From the NCBI GenBank assembly GCA_025352045.1, contig JANXUD010000105.1:1-36609 (forward strand): a DNA stretch of 36,609 nt. The letters run 5' to 3'. Source of the stretch: Gammaproteobacteria bacterium (GTDB lineage Bacteria; Pseudomonadota; Gammaproteobacteria; Xanthomonadales; Xanthomonadaceae). The notes below the pieces were generated by a model that saw only the letters and a program-made list of their open reading frames with translations, was not told the DNA's origin and did not search any database. Positions within the stretch are counted from its first letter, which is position 1. Every line of letters begins with the position of its first letter. The position numbers and the translations under genes are program-made. Shown one piece after another: positions 10,908-19,711 of this stretch.

Positions 10908-12550
10908 GGCGACGGGCCGGCGCCGCGCTGCGGCCGCAGGCGACGGTAGCGCTGGATCAGCGCGTTGGTGGAACTGTCGTGCTTGAGAACCGGCGCATCG
11001 GCGGCGGCGAGCTCGGCACCAGTCTGCACCGCCAGCGACTTGCCGAGTTCAACCCCCCATTGGTCGAAGCTGTCGATGTCCCAGACCACGCCCTGCACGA
11101 ACACGCTGTGCTCGTATAGCGCCACCAGCAATCCCAGGGTGTGCGGGTCCAGTCGCTGCGCGAGCAGCGTGCTGCTGGGCCGGTTTCCCTCGAAGGTACG
11201 ATGCGGGATCAGCGCGGGCGCGACGTCTTCGGCCGCCAGCTGGGCCACGCCCTTGCCGAACGCCAGCGCCTCGCCCTGCGCGAACAGGTTGGCCATCAGC
11301 AGGTCGTGCTGTTCGCCGACCGGATTGTCGGTCTCGATGAAGCCGATGAAGTCGCAGGGCACCAGGCGCGTGCCCTGGTGCAGCAACTGGTAAAAGCTGT
11401 GCTGGCCATTTGTGCCCGGCTCGCCCCAATACACCGGCCCGGTGGCGTAGTCCACGCGTTCGCCGGACAGGGTCACCGACTTGCCGTTGCTCTCCATCGT
11501 CAACTGCTGCAGGTAGGCGGGGAAGCGCTTGAGGTATTGCGCATACGGCAGCACGGCCACGGTGTCCGCGCCGAGGAAGTTGCTGTTCCAGATGCCGATC
11601 AGGCCCATCAGCGCCGGCAGGTTGCGCTCCAGCGGCGTGTGCCGGAAGTGCTCGTCCATGGCATGGAAGCCGGCGAGCATCTCGCCGAAGGCCTCCGGGC
11701 CGATCGCGATCATGGTGGACAGGCCGATTGCAGAATCCATCGAATAGCGGCCGCCGACCCAGTCCCAGAAGCCGAACATGTTGCCCGGGTCGATGCCGAA
11801 GGCGCGCACCCGCGCTTGGTCGGTGGACACGGCGACGAAGTGCTTCGCCACCGCGGTCTCGTCGCCCAGCGCAGCCAGGCACCAGGCGCGCGCGGCGCGC
11901 GCATTGCTCAGGGTCTCGATCGTGCCGAAGGTCTTGGAGCAGACGATGAACAGCGTCTCGGCCGGGTCGAGGTCGCGCGTGGCCTCGCTGAAATCGGTGC
12001 CATCCACGTTGGACACGAAACGAAACACCATGTCGCGCGCGCTGAAGTGGCGCAGCGCCTCGTAGGCCATCACCGGCCCGAGGTCGGAGCCGCCGATGCC
12101 GATGCTGACCACGTTGCGCACGCGCTTGCCGGTATGACCCGTCCAGCGCCCATCTCGCACGCGGCGCGAGAAGTCCGCCATGTGATCCAGCACGGCATGC
12201 ACGTCGGGAACCACGTTGCGCCCATCCACCAGGATGCTCGCGTCCATGGGCGCGCGCAGCGCGACATGCAGCACGGCGCGGTCTTCGGTGGCGTTGATCT
12301 TCTCGCCGTTGAACATCGCCTCGATCCGCGCCGGGAGGCCGCAGGCCACGGCGAGCTCGCGCAGCAAGGCAAGGGTGTCCTCGCCGACGCGCTGCTTTGA
12401 ATAGTCCAGGAACAGCCCCAGGCCCTCCGCGCACAGGCGCTCGCCCCGGCCCGGTTCCGCGGCAAAACGATCGCGCAGCGTCAGCGCCTGCTGCGCCTGG
12501 GCGTGCGCCTGCAGCGCCTGCCATTGCGGGCGCTCGGTCAGCCGGCTCAT
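10904..12550 (-). CDS. pgi: Glucose-6-phosphate isomerase
   Basis: 548 residues, close to E. coli Pgi. It interconverts glucose-6-phosphate and fructose-6-phosphate in the cytoplasm. The PROSITE-type regions are visible: [20 protein letters not shown], the central [20 protein letters not shown], the MESNGKSVT segment, [20 protein letters not shown] with the catalytic His, and the C-terminal [16 protein letters not shown]. The start ATG overlaps the tal stop (ATGA) and the stop overlaps the pgm start (GTGA). The product fructose-6-phosphate is also the substrate of GlmS, encoded further right in the window. Confidence 0.97.
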   Translation of the reverse strand: MSRLTERPQWQALQAHAQAQQALTLRDRFAAEPGRGERLCAEGLGLFLDYSKQRVGEDTLALLRELAVACGLPARIEAMFNGEKINATEDRAVLHVALRAPMDASILVDGRNVVPDVHAVLDHMADFSRRVRDGRWTGHTGKRVRNVVSIGIGGSDLGPVMAYEALRHFSARDMVFRFVSNVDGTDFSEATRDLDPAETLFIVCSKTFGTIETLSNARAARAWCLAALGDETAVAKHFVAVSTDQARVRAFGIDPGNMFGFWDWVGGRYSMDSAIGLSTMIAIGPEAFGEMLAGFHAMDEHFRHTPLERNLPALMGLIGIWNSNFLGADTVAVLPYAQYLKRFPAYLQQLTMESNGKSVTLSGERVDYATGPVYWGEPGTNGQHSFYQLLHQGTRLVPCDFIGFIETDNPVGEQHDLLMANLFAQGEALAFGKGVAQLAAEDVAPALIPHRTFEGNRPSSTLLAQRLDPHTLGLLVALYEHSVFVQGVVWDIDSFDQWGVELGKSLAVQTGAELAAADAPVLKHDSSTNALIQRYRRLRPQRGAGPSP

Positions 12551-13628
12551 GCGGCGGCCCCGGCCTTGGTGCGGATGCGCCCGAGCAGGCTGGTCCAGGA
12601 CTTGACGAAGGCAGCGGCGCCATCCACCTGCAATTTCGTCGCCAGCGCGCTGATGTCCACGCGCGCCTCGGCAAAACGCGCCAGCATCGCGTCGGCATCC
12701 TCGCCGTCCGCGGCCATCGCCACCGGCGCCGGCGCGGCGGCATCGGAATCGAGTGCGAGCAGGGTTTTTTCCGGGATGGTGTCGACGGTCTCCGGCGCGG
12801 CCAATGCGTTGACGTAGTAGTCGGCCGGCAGCGCCGGATCCTTGGCGCCGGTACTGGCCCAGAGCAGGCGTTGCGGCAGCGCGCCGGCCGCGGCGAGCTT
12901 TTGCCAGCGCGGCGAATCCAGCAATTCCCGATAGGCGCGATACGTGCGGCCGGCCACCGCCAGGCCAAGCTGGTTGCGCAGGTGCCCGGGCACGCTGTCA
13001 TGGCTGGCCGCATCCCAGCGGCTGATGAACAAGGATGCGACCGAGCCCACGCGCGGGTCGAGGCCGGCGGCGATGCGCCGCTCGATGCCGCGCAGATACG
13101 CGCCCGCACTGGCCAGGTACTGCTGCCAGTCGAACAGCAGGGTGACGTTGATCGGCACGCCGGCGAAGATCGCCTCCTCGATCGCCTGCACGCCGGCCGG
13201 CGTGCCCGGGATCTTGACGAACAGGTTGGCGCGCCCGGCAGCGGCCTGGATGTCGCGCGCGGCCTGCGCGGTGCCGGCCGCGTCGTCGGCAAGCAGGGGC
13301 GAGACTTCCATCGACACCCAGCATCGACGCCGCCGGTGCTTGCATGCACCGGCGCGAACAGATCGGCGGCACGGCGCAGGTCGGCAAGCGCGAGCTCCAT
13401 GAACAGCGGCTCGGTGGCGACGCCCCGCGCGGACAGCGCGCGGATGTCGGCGTCGTAGCTGGCGCCCTTCTCGATGGCCGCGTCGAAGATGCTCGGGTTG
13501 GAGGTCAGCCCGGTGACCGAGCGCTCGTCGATGTAGCGCTGCAGGGTGCCGTCGTCGAGCATGTCGCGGGTGATGTTGTCCAGCCACAGGCTCTGGCCGA
13601 GCGCGTGCAGGGCTTGGGTCTGTTTCAT
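12547..13628 (-). pseudogene. tal: Transaldolase, interrupted by a one-base deletion
   Basis: Reads as a tal of about 360 residues in two frames. The N-terminal part ([20 protein letters not shown], then SVTGLTSNPSIFDAAIEKG, to FAPVHASTGGVDA) is in one frame. From about 13320 the frame continues as WVSMEVSPLLADD, with LFVKIPGTPAGVQAIEEAI, the Schiff-base lysine in VKIPGT, and ASTGAKDP. Restoring one base near 13322 (minus strand GATGCTGG to GATGGCTGG) would give the expected VDGWVSMEVS. The deletion is either a sequencing error or a recent mutation. No slippery sequence is seen, so programmed frameshifting is unlikely. The ends overlap the HAD gene and pgi by four bases each. The enzyme moves three-carbon units between sedoheptulose-7-P and glyceraldehyde-3-P. 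Confidence 0.88.
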
Positions 13629-14338
13629 GCGCGATCCTCGTGGGTAGCGGCCGCCGACGCGGCGGCAGCGGGTTGGAAGTCTTGCCGCGAGAACGCCAGC
13701 AAGTCGCCGATCCGGGCGATCGTCCGATCGGGCGGCGGGTCGAGCGTCGCGGCATCGGTGGCGGCGGCGTAGTGGCCCTGGCGCACGAAGATCGCCTGCA
13801 GCGGGAAGCCGGGCACGCGAAGCATCTCGGACAGCAGCAGGGGCTTGTCGTCCACCATCGCGTAGCGGTCCGCCGGATAGCGGCGGCGGACATCGTCGAG
13901 GGACTGCTGCTTGTGCACGTAGATCAGCACCTGCTGGCCCACCGCATCCGCGATGCCGCTGCGCTGGACCTTGCGCGGCTGGAACACCATGTCGCCGTCG
14001 GACAGGACCAGCACCGGCGCGATCGTGCGCAGGTGCGCGATCGCGGCGAGCGCATCGGGATAGAGCAGGTCGCGGAACGGGAAGTCCAGCATGAACTCGC
14101 CCGCCTGTTGCAGCCGCGCCTGGTCGCCGTTGCCGGCGCGGAAGGCCTGCAGCGCGCCGAGGTAGTCGGCATAGCCCAAGCTCTTCTTCAGGCCGTCGTA
14201 GATCGCCCAGTAGCGGTCGCGTTCCGCCTCGCCGAATGCCTGTTCGAGCCAGTCGCCCAGCTCGGCCGTGAAGCGGTCGTTGTCGAGCAGGGTATTGTCG
14301 ACGTCGAGCATGATCAGCAGCGGCACGGCCTGGCTCAT
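13625..14338 (-). CDS. HAD-family hydrolase (sugar-phosphate phosphatase-like)
   Basis: 237 residues. HAD motif I is [11 protein letters not shown] (DxDxT), motif II the Ser in [10 protein letters not shown], motif III a Lys in PRKVQRSG, and motif IV the acidic pair in [10 protein letters not shown]. The helical cap lies between motifs I and II. These are the complete catalytic residues of a magnesium-dependent phosphatase. The substrate cannot be read from sequence. Its place between zwf and tal, with four-base overlaps on both sides, suggests it acts on a sugar phosphate or clears a side product of the pathway. It sits where other bacteria often have 6-phosphogluconolactonase, but the fold is different and it has no lactonase features. 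The C-terminus ends in an Ala-rich tail. Confidence 0.85.
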   Translation of the reverse strand: MSQAVPLLIMLDVDNTLLDNDRFTAELGDWLEQAFGEAERDRYWAIYDGLKKSLGYADYLGALQAFRAGNGDQARLQQAGEFMLDFPFRDLLYPDALAAIAHLRTIAPVLVLSDGDMVFQPRKVQRSGIADAVGQQVLIYVHKQQSLDDVRRRYPADRYAMVDDKPLLLSEMLRVPGFPLQAIFVRQGHYAAATDAATLDPPPDRTIARIGDLLAFSRQDFQPAAAASAAATHEDRA

Positions 14339-15720
14339 GCCAGTGGCTCCGGCGCCGGGTCATGCCAGGTTTCGCGGCCCGCCACCAGGGCATCGCTGCC
14401 GGCCGGCCCCCAACTTCCGGGTGCATAGGGCTGCACCGGCACCACGTCGCCGACCACCCCGTCCACCACGCGCCAGGCCGCTTCGACGCAGTCATCGCGG
14501 GTGAACAGCGAGGTGTCGCCGCGCAGCGCATCGCCCAGCAGGCGATGGTAGGGCGACTTGCCGCGTGGCAGCGCACTGCGCGCGACCAGTTCCACGGGTT
14601 CGCCGCGCATGGCTTCGCCCGCGGTCTTCACCCGCGCGCCGGCGGAGATCTCCACCTGCGGGCTGAGCCGGAAGCGGAAGTAGTTGGCGCGATCGGGCGG
14701 CGGTTCGTCGAACAGCGACACCGGCGTCTGCTTCAGGTCCACCAGCACCTCGGTACTGGTGATTGGCAGGCACTTGCCGGTGCGGATGTAGAACGGGACC
14801 CCGGCCCAGCGCCAGTTGTCGATCCACATGCGCACCGCGGCGAAGGTCTCCACGGTCGAGTCGGCCTTGACGCCCGGCTCGTCGCGATAGCCGGCGAACT
14901 GCCCGCGCACCACGTCCTCCGGACGCAGCGGACGCATGGAGCGCAGGATGCGCAGTTTCTCGGCGTGCATGGACTCCGCGTCGCGGCCAACCGGCGCATC
15001 CATCGCCAGCAAGGCCACGACCTGCAGCAGATGGTTCTGCACCACGTCCCGGATCGCACCGACTTCGTCGTAGAAGGCGCCGCGGCCCTGCACGCCGAAG
15101 TCCTCGGCCATGGTGATCTGCACGTTGTCCACGTGGTCGCGGTTCCAGACCGGCTCCAGGAAGGCATTGGCGAAGCGGAAGTACAGCAGGTTCTGCACCG
15201 CTTCCTTGCCCAGGAAATGGTCGATTCGGAAGATCGAGGACTCGGGGAAGACGGCGTGCAGGGCGTCGTCGAGCGCCTGCGCGCTGGCGCTGCTTCGGCC
15301 GAACGGCTTCTCCACCACCACCCGTGCGTTGCTGTCGCATCCTGCCGCATGCAGGCCGTTGACCACGGTCGGGAACAGGCTGGGCGGGATGGCCAGGTAG
15401 TGCAGCGGCCGCTGCGCCGGCCCGAGCGCGGTGCGCAGGCGGGTGAAGGTTTCGGCGTCGGCATAATTGCCGCGCAGGTAGGTCAGTCGCGCTGAAAGCT
15501 TGGCGAAAGCTTCGGCATCCACGCCGCCGTGTGCTTCGCAACTGGCGCGGGCGCGCTCGCGCAGCTGGGTGTCGGTCCAGTCTTCGCGGGCGACGCCAAT
15601 GACCGGGATGTCGAGCTCCCCATCCGCGGCCATGGCCTGCAGCGCGGGGAAAATCTGCTTGAAGGCCAGGTCCCCGGTGGCGCCGAAGAAGACCAGCGCG
15701 TCGGAGCGCTCGTTGCTCAT
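14335..15720 (-). CDS. zwf: Glucose-6-phosphate 1-dehydrogenase
   Basis: 461 residues. It oxidises glucose-6-phosphate to 6-phosphogluconolactone. The N-terminal cofactor motif is [17 protein letters not shown]. The active-site signature is [20 protein letters not shown], with the usual Tyr of RIDHYLGK replaced by Phe. [11 protein letters not shown] and [10 protein letters not shown] are also present. It is the first gene of the minus-strand sugar-phosphate operon and overlaps the HAD gene (ATGA). The 165 bases upstream, shared with a divergent DUF2127 gene, must hold the operon promoter. I could not find a convincing HexR-type palindrome there. Confidence 0.96.
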   Translation of the reverse strand: MSNERSDALVFFGATGDLAFKQIFPALQAMAADGELDIPVIGVAREDWTDTQLRERARASCEAHGGVDAEAFAKLSARLTYLRGNYADAETFTRLRTALGPAQRPLHYLAIPPSLFPTVVNGLHAAGCDSNARVVVEKPFGRSSASAQALDDALHAVFPESSIFRIDHFLGKEAVQNLLYFRFANAFLEPVWNRDHVDNVQITMAEDFGVQGRGAFYDEVGAIRDVVQNHLLQVVALLAMDAPVGRDAESMHAEKLRILRSMRPLRPEDVVRGQFAGYRDEPGVKADSTVETFAAVRMWIDNWRWAGVPFYIRTGKCLPITSTEVLVDLKQTPVSLFDEPPPDRANYFRFRLSPQVEISAGARVKTAGEAMRGEPVELVARSALPRGKSPYHRLLGDALRGDTSLFTRDDCVEAAWRVVDGVVGDVVPVQPYAPGSWGPAGSDALVAGRETWHDPAPEPLA

Positions 15721-15885
15721 CGAAAACGGGGCTGCGTCATGGCAAGGGCGTCCGGATGTCGCGCATGGTGGCGAACGCCCAGCTTAATCGACTGCAAATG
15801 AACGCGCACCGGACGATCGCGGGCCCCGGCCGTCCCAAGTAACGTGTGCGCGACGCCGGCCGCCGTGGCCGCCGCGGGACGCGCA

Positions 15886-16374
15886 ATGGAAGACACCACC
15901 AACCAAAGGGTCCTGCACGACCTCTTCCTGGCCAGCGTCTGGACCAAAGGCGCGGTCGGGCTGCTGCAGGTCGTCGGGGGTGCGCTGCTGGGCCTGGTCA
16001 GCCGTGCCCAGCTGACGCGGCTGGCGGTGCTGGTGACGCGGCCCGAGTTGTCCGAGGATCCCGGCGATGCGATTTCCACCTTCCTGCGCCATTCGGCAGA
16101 ACAGTTCGGATCGGGCACCCAGGCGTTCGCGTCGTGGTACCTGGTGGCGCACGGCTTGATCAAGATCGTGCTCGTGGTTGCCCTGCTACGCCGGAAGATG
16201 TGGTCGTACCCGGCTTCGATCTGGATCCTTGGCGGCTTCATCGGCTACCAGTGCTGGCGCTATGCCCAGACGCACTCGCCCTGGCTGGTGGCCTTGACGG
16301 CGCTCGATATCCTGGTGGTGGCACTGGTCTGGCGCGAGTGGAAGTTGCGCAAGACGATTGGCTTCGTGCACTGA
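15886..16374 (+). CDS. DUF2127 family membrane protein
   Basis: 162 residues. Reading from MEDTTNQRVLHDLFLASVWT, there are hydrophobic helices at about 18-38 (KGAVGLLQVVGGALLGL), 86-105 (YLVAHGLIKIVLVVALL), 113-127 and 130-150 (LVALTALDILVVALVW), and a basic end (KLRKTIGFVH). The pattern of LHxLFxxSxxxKGxxGLLQ at the start and HGxxKIxLVxALLRxKxWxYP in the middle matches the DUF2127 inner-membrane family of unknown function. The ATG at 15886 has GGGA upstream; an in-frame GTG at 15844 is less likely. It diverges from zwf and stands alone on its strand. Confidence 0.8.
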   Translation: MEDTTNQRVLHDLFLASVWTKGAVGLLQVVGGALLGLVSRAQLTRLAVLVTRPELSEDPGDAISTFLRHSAEQFGSGTQAFASWYLVAHGLIKIVLVVALLRRKMWSYPASIWILGGFIGYQCWRYAQTHSPWLVALTALDILVVALVWREWKLRKTIGFVH

Positions 16375-16399
16375 CCGGCGTGCGGCGCGGCCCGCCTAC

Positions 16400-16756
16400 T
16401 CACCGCGATCGCATCGGCGACCGGCGTCGCCGGGGCAGGTCGTCGAGCCGCGCCGGCCAGTAGCCGAACCAGGCATCGCCGTCTTCGAGCGTGGCATGGC
16501 GCCGGCGCACCCCGTACAAGATGGCGATGATGCCGGCGGCCGGCCCGGAAGCCCGCGTGAACGAAATCCGAGCTGAGGTACTGGTACCAGTGCGGATCAT
16601 TCGGTGACAGGCCCCAGGTCGTGATCCAGTCTTACGAGGAGCCGGAGGAGAGCAGCATCATCACGAAGGCGATCACATTGAGCGCGACCAGCAGCCAGGT
16701 CGCCCACGGCGTGTGCTTGGGGCCGTCTGCTTGTCCCACGGCAGGAACCAGATCAT
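16400..16756 (-). pseudogene. Degraded rhomboid-family intramembrane protease gene
   Basis: This fills the otherwise gene-free gap 16375-16771. On the minus strand a GGGGAG site precedes ATG and MIWFLPWDKQTA. After a frameshift the frame reads PWATWLLVALNVIAFVMMLL, then an in-frame TAA at 16634-16632, then DWITTWGLSPNDPHWYQYLS and SDFVHAGF. This is the typical start of a rhomboid protein. The catalytic GxSG and His helices are missing. A second frame change leads to GPAAGIIAILYGVRRR and a charged tail ending at 16400. Two frame changes, a stop and a deleted core indicate real decay rather than a sequencing error. It lies 15 bases after the lnt-like gene, so it was once the operon's last gene. 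Confidence 0.6.
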
Positions 16757-16771
16757 CCAGAACTCCCCGGT

Positions 16772-19066
16772 TCAGGGCCAGAGTCGAATCAGCAACCAGG
16801 CGGGCACGCCAATATAGAAGACCAGGCGGCCCAGTGCCTCGAGCGCGCGCCTACCGTCCACGGCACGCGCAGGCGCAGCCATCAGCACGACCAGCGCGGC
16901 TGCCTCGATAAGCACGCGCAGCGCCGCGGCCACCAGGGCCAGGCTGATCGCCCAGCCCGCCCACCAGATGGCGAAGGTGGTGAGGTAGGCCTGCAAGCCG
17001 AAGCTCTGGTATTCCCCGAAGGTCCCGCCGAACGCGATGTGCTGGTGCAGGCGGAAGGCCGGCAGGGCCGGCACCAGCGGAAACAGCACGAAGCGCAGCC
17101 ACGGCCGCTCGAACACCGTCGCGGGCACCGCGCGGCGAGTGCGCACACAGGCGATCGCGAGCGCGGCAAGCCAGGCAGGTCGCACCGACACGGCGATGGC
17201 GTCGGACTGTGGCGGGCGCGTCGTCCCCGTCGCCCGGCCGATCACCCAGGCCAGCGCCTGCGGTGCGAGGACGAGGGCGGCGAACCAGCGGATCTGCGCG
17301 AGTGGATTGGCGAACGGGTTGTCGCTGCGCAGCAGCGCCGCGCCCATGCACAACATGCCGGCCCCCGCGGCGAGCCGGAGCACACCAACGATCAGCCGCC
17401 ATCCGCGCAAGGGCACGACGCGCTCGTCCGCCTGCGCGGCCAGTCCTGCGGCAGGCTCATCCGACGCATGCCCGCGACGCATTGCCCGTCGCACTGCCAG
17501 CGCGGCCAGCCCAAGCAGGAAGGCCAGTCCTGCCCGCCCCACCCAGTCACCCCAGGCCACCATGCGCGTCGGCTCCGGTTGCGCCGGCTGGACTTCGCCG
17601 ACCAGCAGCTTGCGCTCGCCTACCGCAGTCCTGGCGCGCACCGTGCCGCTGGCGTCGATCACGGCGCTGATGCCGTTGGCGGTCACGCGCAACTGCGGCA
17701 GCCGCGTCTCGATGCTGCGGAACGCCGCCACGGCCAGGTGCAGGCGCGCGCCCTCGGGATGGGTCGTGAACCAGGAATCGTTGGACATGCCGACGATCAC
17801 CTGCGCGCCCAGCCGCGCGCCGTCGATCGCCAGCCCGGTGTCGACGTCGTCCAGGCAGATCAGGGGCAGCACCGGGATCTCGCGCCCATCGGGCAGGCGC
17901 AGCGGAAACACGCGCGCGCCATCGCCGCGTTGCCAGGTACCGGTCCAGGGGAGCCAGCGCCGGAAGCGCGGGCCATCCAGCCAGGGCGGCACGTACTCGG
18001 TGAGGGGAAACAGGTCGGTTTTGCGGTAGTAGCCCAGTGCTTTCGTCGCACCGGGGTCAAGGAAGGCGGCCGCGTTGTATTCGCCGCGTCCGTCGCGGTC
18101 GTAGGTACCAAACACCAGCGGGACTCCGTTGCGCGTCACGAAGTCCATCAGCTCGCGATCCAGCGCGGCACCATCGGCGCTCTTGGGCTGGCCGAAGGTG
18201 GTGGGATAGACGGTCTCCGACCACAGCAGCGCGTCGACCTGGTGCACGCCCACGGCTTCGCGCGACATGGCGTAGTGGGTATCGAGCACCTCGCGGACCA
18301 CGGCATAGGCGCCCATTTCGCGGCGCCGGCGCTCGTAGTCCACGATGTTCGACTGCACCAGTCCCACGCGCAGGGGCGCGCCGCCCGACGACGCGGCGAG
18401 AACGTCGATCCCATGCAATCGCACGGCCCCGTAGACCGCCATGATCGCCAGCAGGGCCGCGCCGGAAGCGAGCTGCCGCACCACAACGCCTGAGCCCTCG
18501 CGGCGTCGCGCGATGGCGGCGGCGATGGCCTCGTTGACCAGGATCAGGACGAACGTGATCCCCGCCGCCCCGCCGAATTCGGCAAACTGGCGCAGCAGGC
18601 GCGAAGGATAGAGGCCGTGTCCCAGGGTATCGCCGAGCAGCTTGGGCAGGAGCCATTCGGTCGCCACCCAGGCCGAGGCACCCGCCAGCGCGCGCACGAC
18701 ACGACCGTGGCCACGGCCGGCAAGCTGGCGCACCAGCGCGAAGGCCAGCACCTGCGGCTGCAGCAGCGGTGCGCCGACAAGCAGCAGGAGCAGGCCGGTG
18801 ATTGGCGGCAGGCCGGTGAAGTCTGCAACGGCGAATCCAAACCACCAGAATGCGGCCGCGACGAAGGTCACGCTCATCGCCCAGCCGTTGCGCAGGGCGC
18901 CCTCGGCGCTGTCAATCGCATCCAGCGCCAGAAGCCACGGCGCCAGCGCGACGAAGCCCAGCGCATCGGCTGCGCCGCCGAGCGCATAGAGGCCAAGCAG
19001 CGTCGCGCTGGCGAGGACAGCGGCGGAGGGGCGCCAGTCGCTGCGGAACCACCGGCCCAGGCTCAG
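16772..19066 (-). CDS. Apolipoprotein N-acyltransferase-like protein with C-terminal membrane extension
   Basis: 764 residues if translation starts at the CTG at 19066, which overlaps the upstream stop as CTGA and has GGGAG nine bases before it. The first ATG, at 18877, would remove the N-terminal helices RPSAAVLASATLLGLYALGG and GFVALAPWLLALDAI that the Lnt family has. A nitrilase-like domain follows with the triad Glu284 (LLWSETVYP), Lys349 (YYRKTDLFPLTEYVP) and Cys404 (PLICLDD), plus SNDSWF and ANGISAV. Lnt adds the third acyl chain to lipoproteins in the inner membrane. An ordinary Lnt would end near residue 535; here about 230 further residues carry roughly five more membrane helices of unrecognised type. 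It may be a second Lnt paralogue with another acyl acceptor. Confidence 0.75.
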   Translation of the reverse strand: MSLGRWFRSDWRPSAAVLASATLLGLYALGGAADALGFVALAPWLLALDAIDSAEGALRNGWAMSVTFVAAAFWWFGFAVADFTGLPPITGLLLLLVGAPLLQPQVLAFALVRQLAGRGHGRVVRALAGASAWVATEWLLPKLLGDTLGHGLYPSRLLRQFAEFGGAAGITFVLILVNEAIAAAIARRREGSGVVVRQLASGAALLAIMAVYGAVRLHGIDVLAASSGGAPLRVGLVQSNIVDYERRRREMGAYAVVREVLDTHYAMSREAVGVHQVDALLWSETVYPTTFGQPKSADGAALDRELMDFVTRNGVPLVFGTYDRDGRGEYNAAAFLDPGATKALGYYRKTDLFPLTEYVPPWLDGPRFRRWLPWTGTWQRGDGARVFPLRLPDGREIPVLPLICLDDVDTGLAIDGARLGAQVIVGMSNDSWFTTHPEGARLHLAVAAFRSIETRLPQLRVTANGISAVIDASGTVRARTAVGERKLLVGEVQPAQPEPTRMVAWGDWVGRAGLAFLLGLAALAVRRAMRRGHASDEPAAGLAAQADERVVPLRGWRLIVGVLRLAAGAGMLCMGAALLRSDNPFANPLAQIRWFAALVLAPQALAWVIGRATGTTRPPQSDAIAVSVRPAWLAALAIACVRTRRAVPATVFERPWLRFVLFPLVPALPAFRLHQHIAFGGTFGEYQSFGLQAYLTTFAIWWAGWAISLALVAAALRVLIEAAALVVLMAAPARAVDGRRALEALGRLVFYIGVPAWLLIRLWP

Positions 19067-19677
19067 GTCGACGGACTCCCGGGTTCCAGCGCCGGTGGAA
19101 GATCGATCAGATGGATCGGCAAGCCCGGCGGCGCCAATTCGGCGGGCACGACGCGATTGCGCGGGATCGCGATGCGATGCCCGCCGGCATCGTAGAACGC
19201 GTAGTCGGGCGAGAACATCAGGATGGGAGGAATTCGCTGGCCATCATCGGTCGCCTGGTAATGGCGCACGTAGCCCGGCGGCAGCACGAAGTCCTCGGGC
19301 ACGGCCAGCCCCAGCAACGGCGGGCTGGTGCCGGGCGGCGGAAAGGCGCCGAGGCCGGAATGGATACCGGCCTCGTGCAGTTTCGCGATCACCACCGCCA
19401 TCGATGGCGCCTCACCCTGCGGGACGAAGTACGACAGGTCGTCCGGGCCATTGTGTTCGCTGTCGACGACCGCGCGCGCAGTCTCCTGCCGATGCGCAGC
19501 GGAGCGGGTGTCGCCCTGCCTCGCCTCGGCGATCGGGTCAGCGCCTTCGGGCCCTGCCGATGCGCTTCCCGTCTCCGGCTTGCCAGACTCCAGCCGACCA
19601 CCGGCGAGGAAATAACCCGCCACCGCTGCCGCCAGCAGGAAGGCGAGCACCGCCAGGATGGGGAACTTGCGGCTCAT
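19063..19677 (-). CDS. Hypothetical membrane-anchored periplasmic protein
   Basis: 204 residues, family not recognised. It starts MSRKFPILAVLAFLLAAAVAG, one N-terminal helix without a clear cleavage site, so it is probably anchored with the rest in the periplasm. The region at about 30-75 is charged and likely disordered. The C-terminal 120 residues (DDLSYFVPQGEAPSM, GLAVPEDFVLPPGYVRHYQ, PILMFSPDYAFYDAGGHRI) look folded. I chose the ATG at 19677 because the longer open frame upstream has no membrane or domain features. Its stop overlaps the CTG start proposed for the Lnt-like gene, and a 34-base gap separates it from the SGNH hydrolase gene, so the three are probably co-transcribed. Confidence 0.68.
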   Translation of the reverse strand: MSRKFPILAVLAFLLAAAVAGYFLAGGRLESGKPETGSASAGPEGADPIAEARQGDTRSAAHRQETARAVVDSEHNGPDDLSYFVPQGEAPSMAVVIAKLHEAGIHSGLGAFPPPGTSPPLLGLAVPEDFVLPPGYVRHYQATDDGQRIPPILMFSPDYAFYDAGGHRIAIPRNRVVPAELAPPGLPIHLIDLPPALEPGSPST

Positions 19678-19711
19678 GCCGTGTCCACGCCTGCGCCTGT
19701 CGCGGCGCGCG

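Noticed and set aside
13300-13345. Programmed frameshifting in tal
   Set aside because: No slippery heptamer or downstream structure is apparent, and the full product would need a change exactly matching a single missing base; an error or mutation is simpler.
11049-14576. Very long open frame (about 1175 codons) on the minus strand
   Set aside because: Only its tal N-terminal stretch is real protein; the rest is an Arg/Pro/Gly-rich shadow of the HAD gene and pgi in another frame, an effect of high GC content.
15721-15885. HexR-type operator upstream of zwf
   Set aside because: I looked for a TGTAAT/ATTACA-like dyad and found none convincing.
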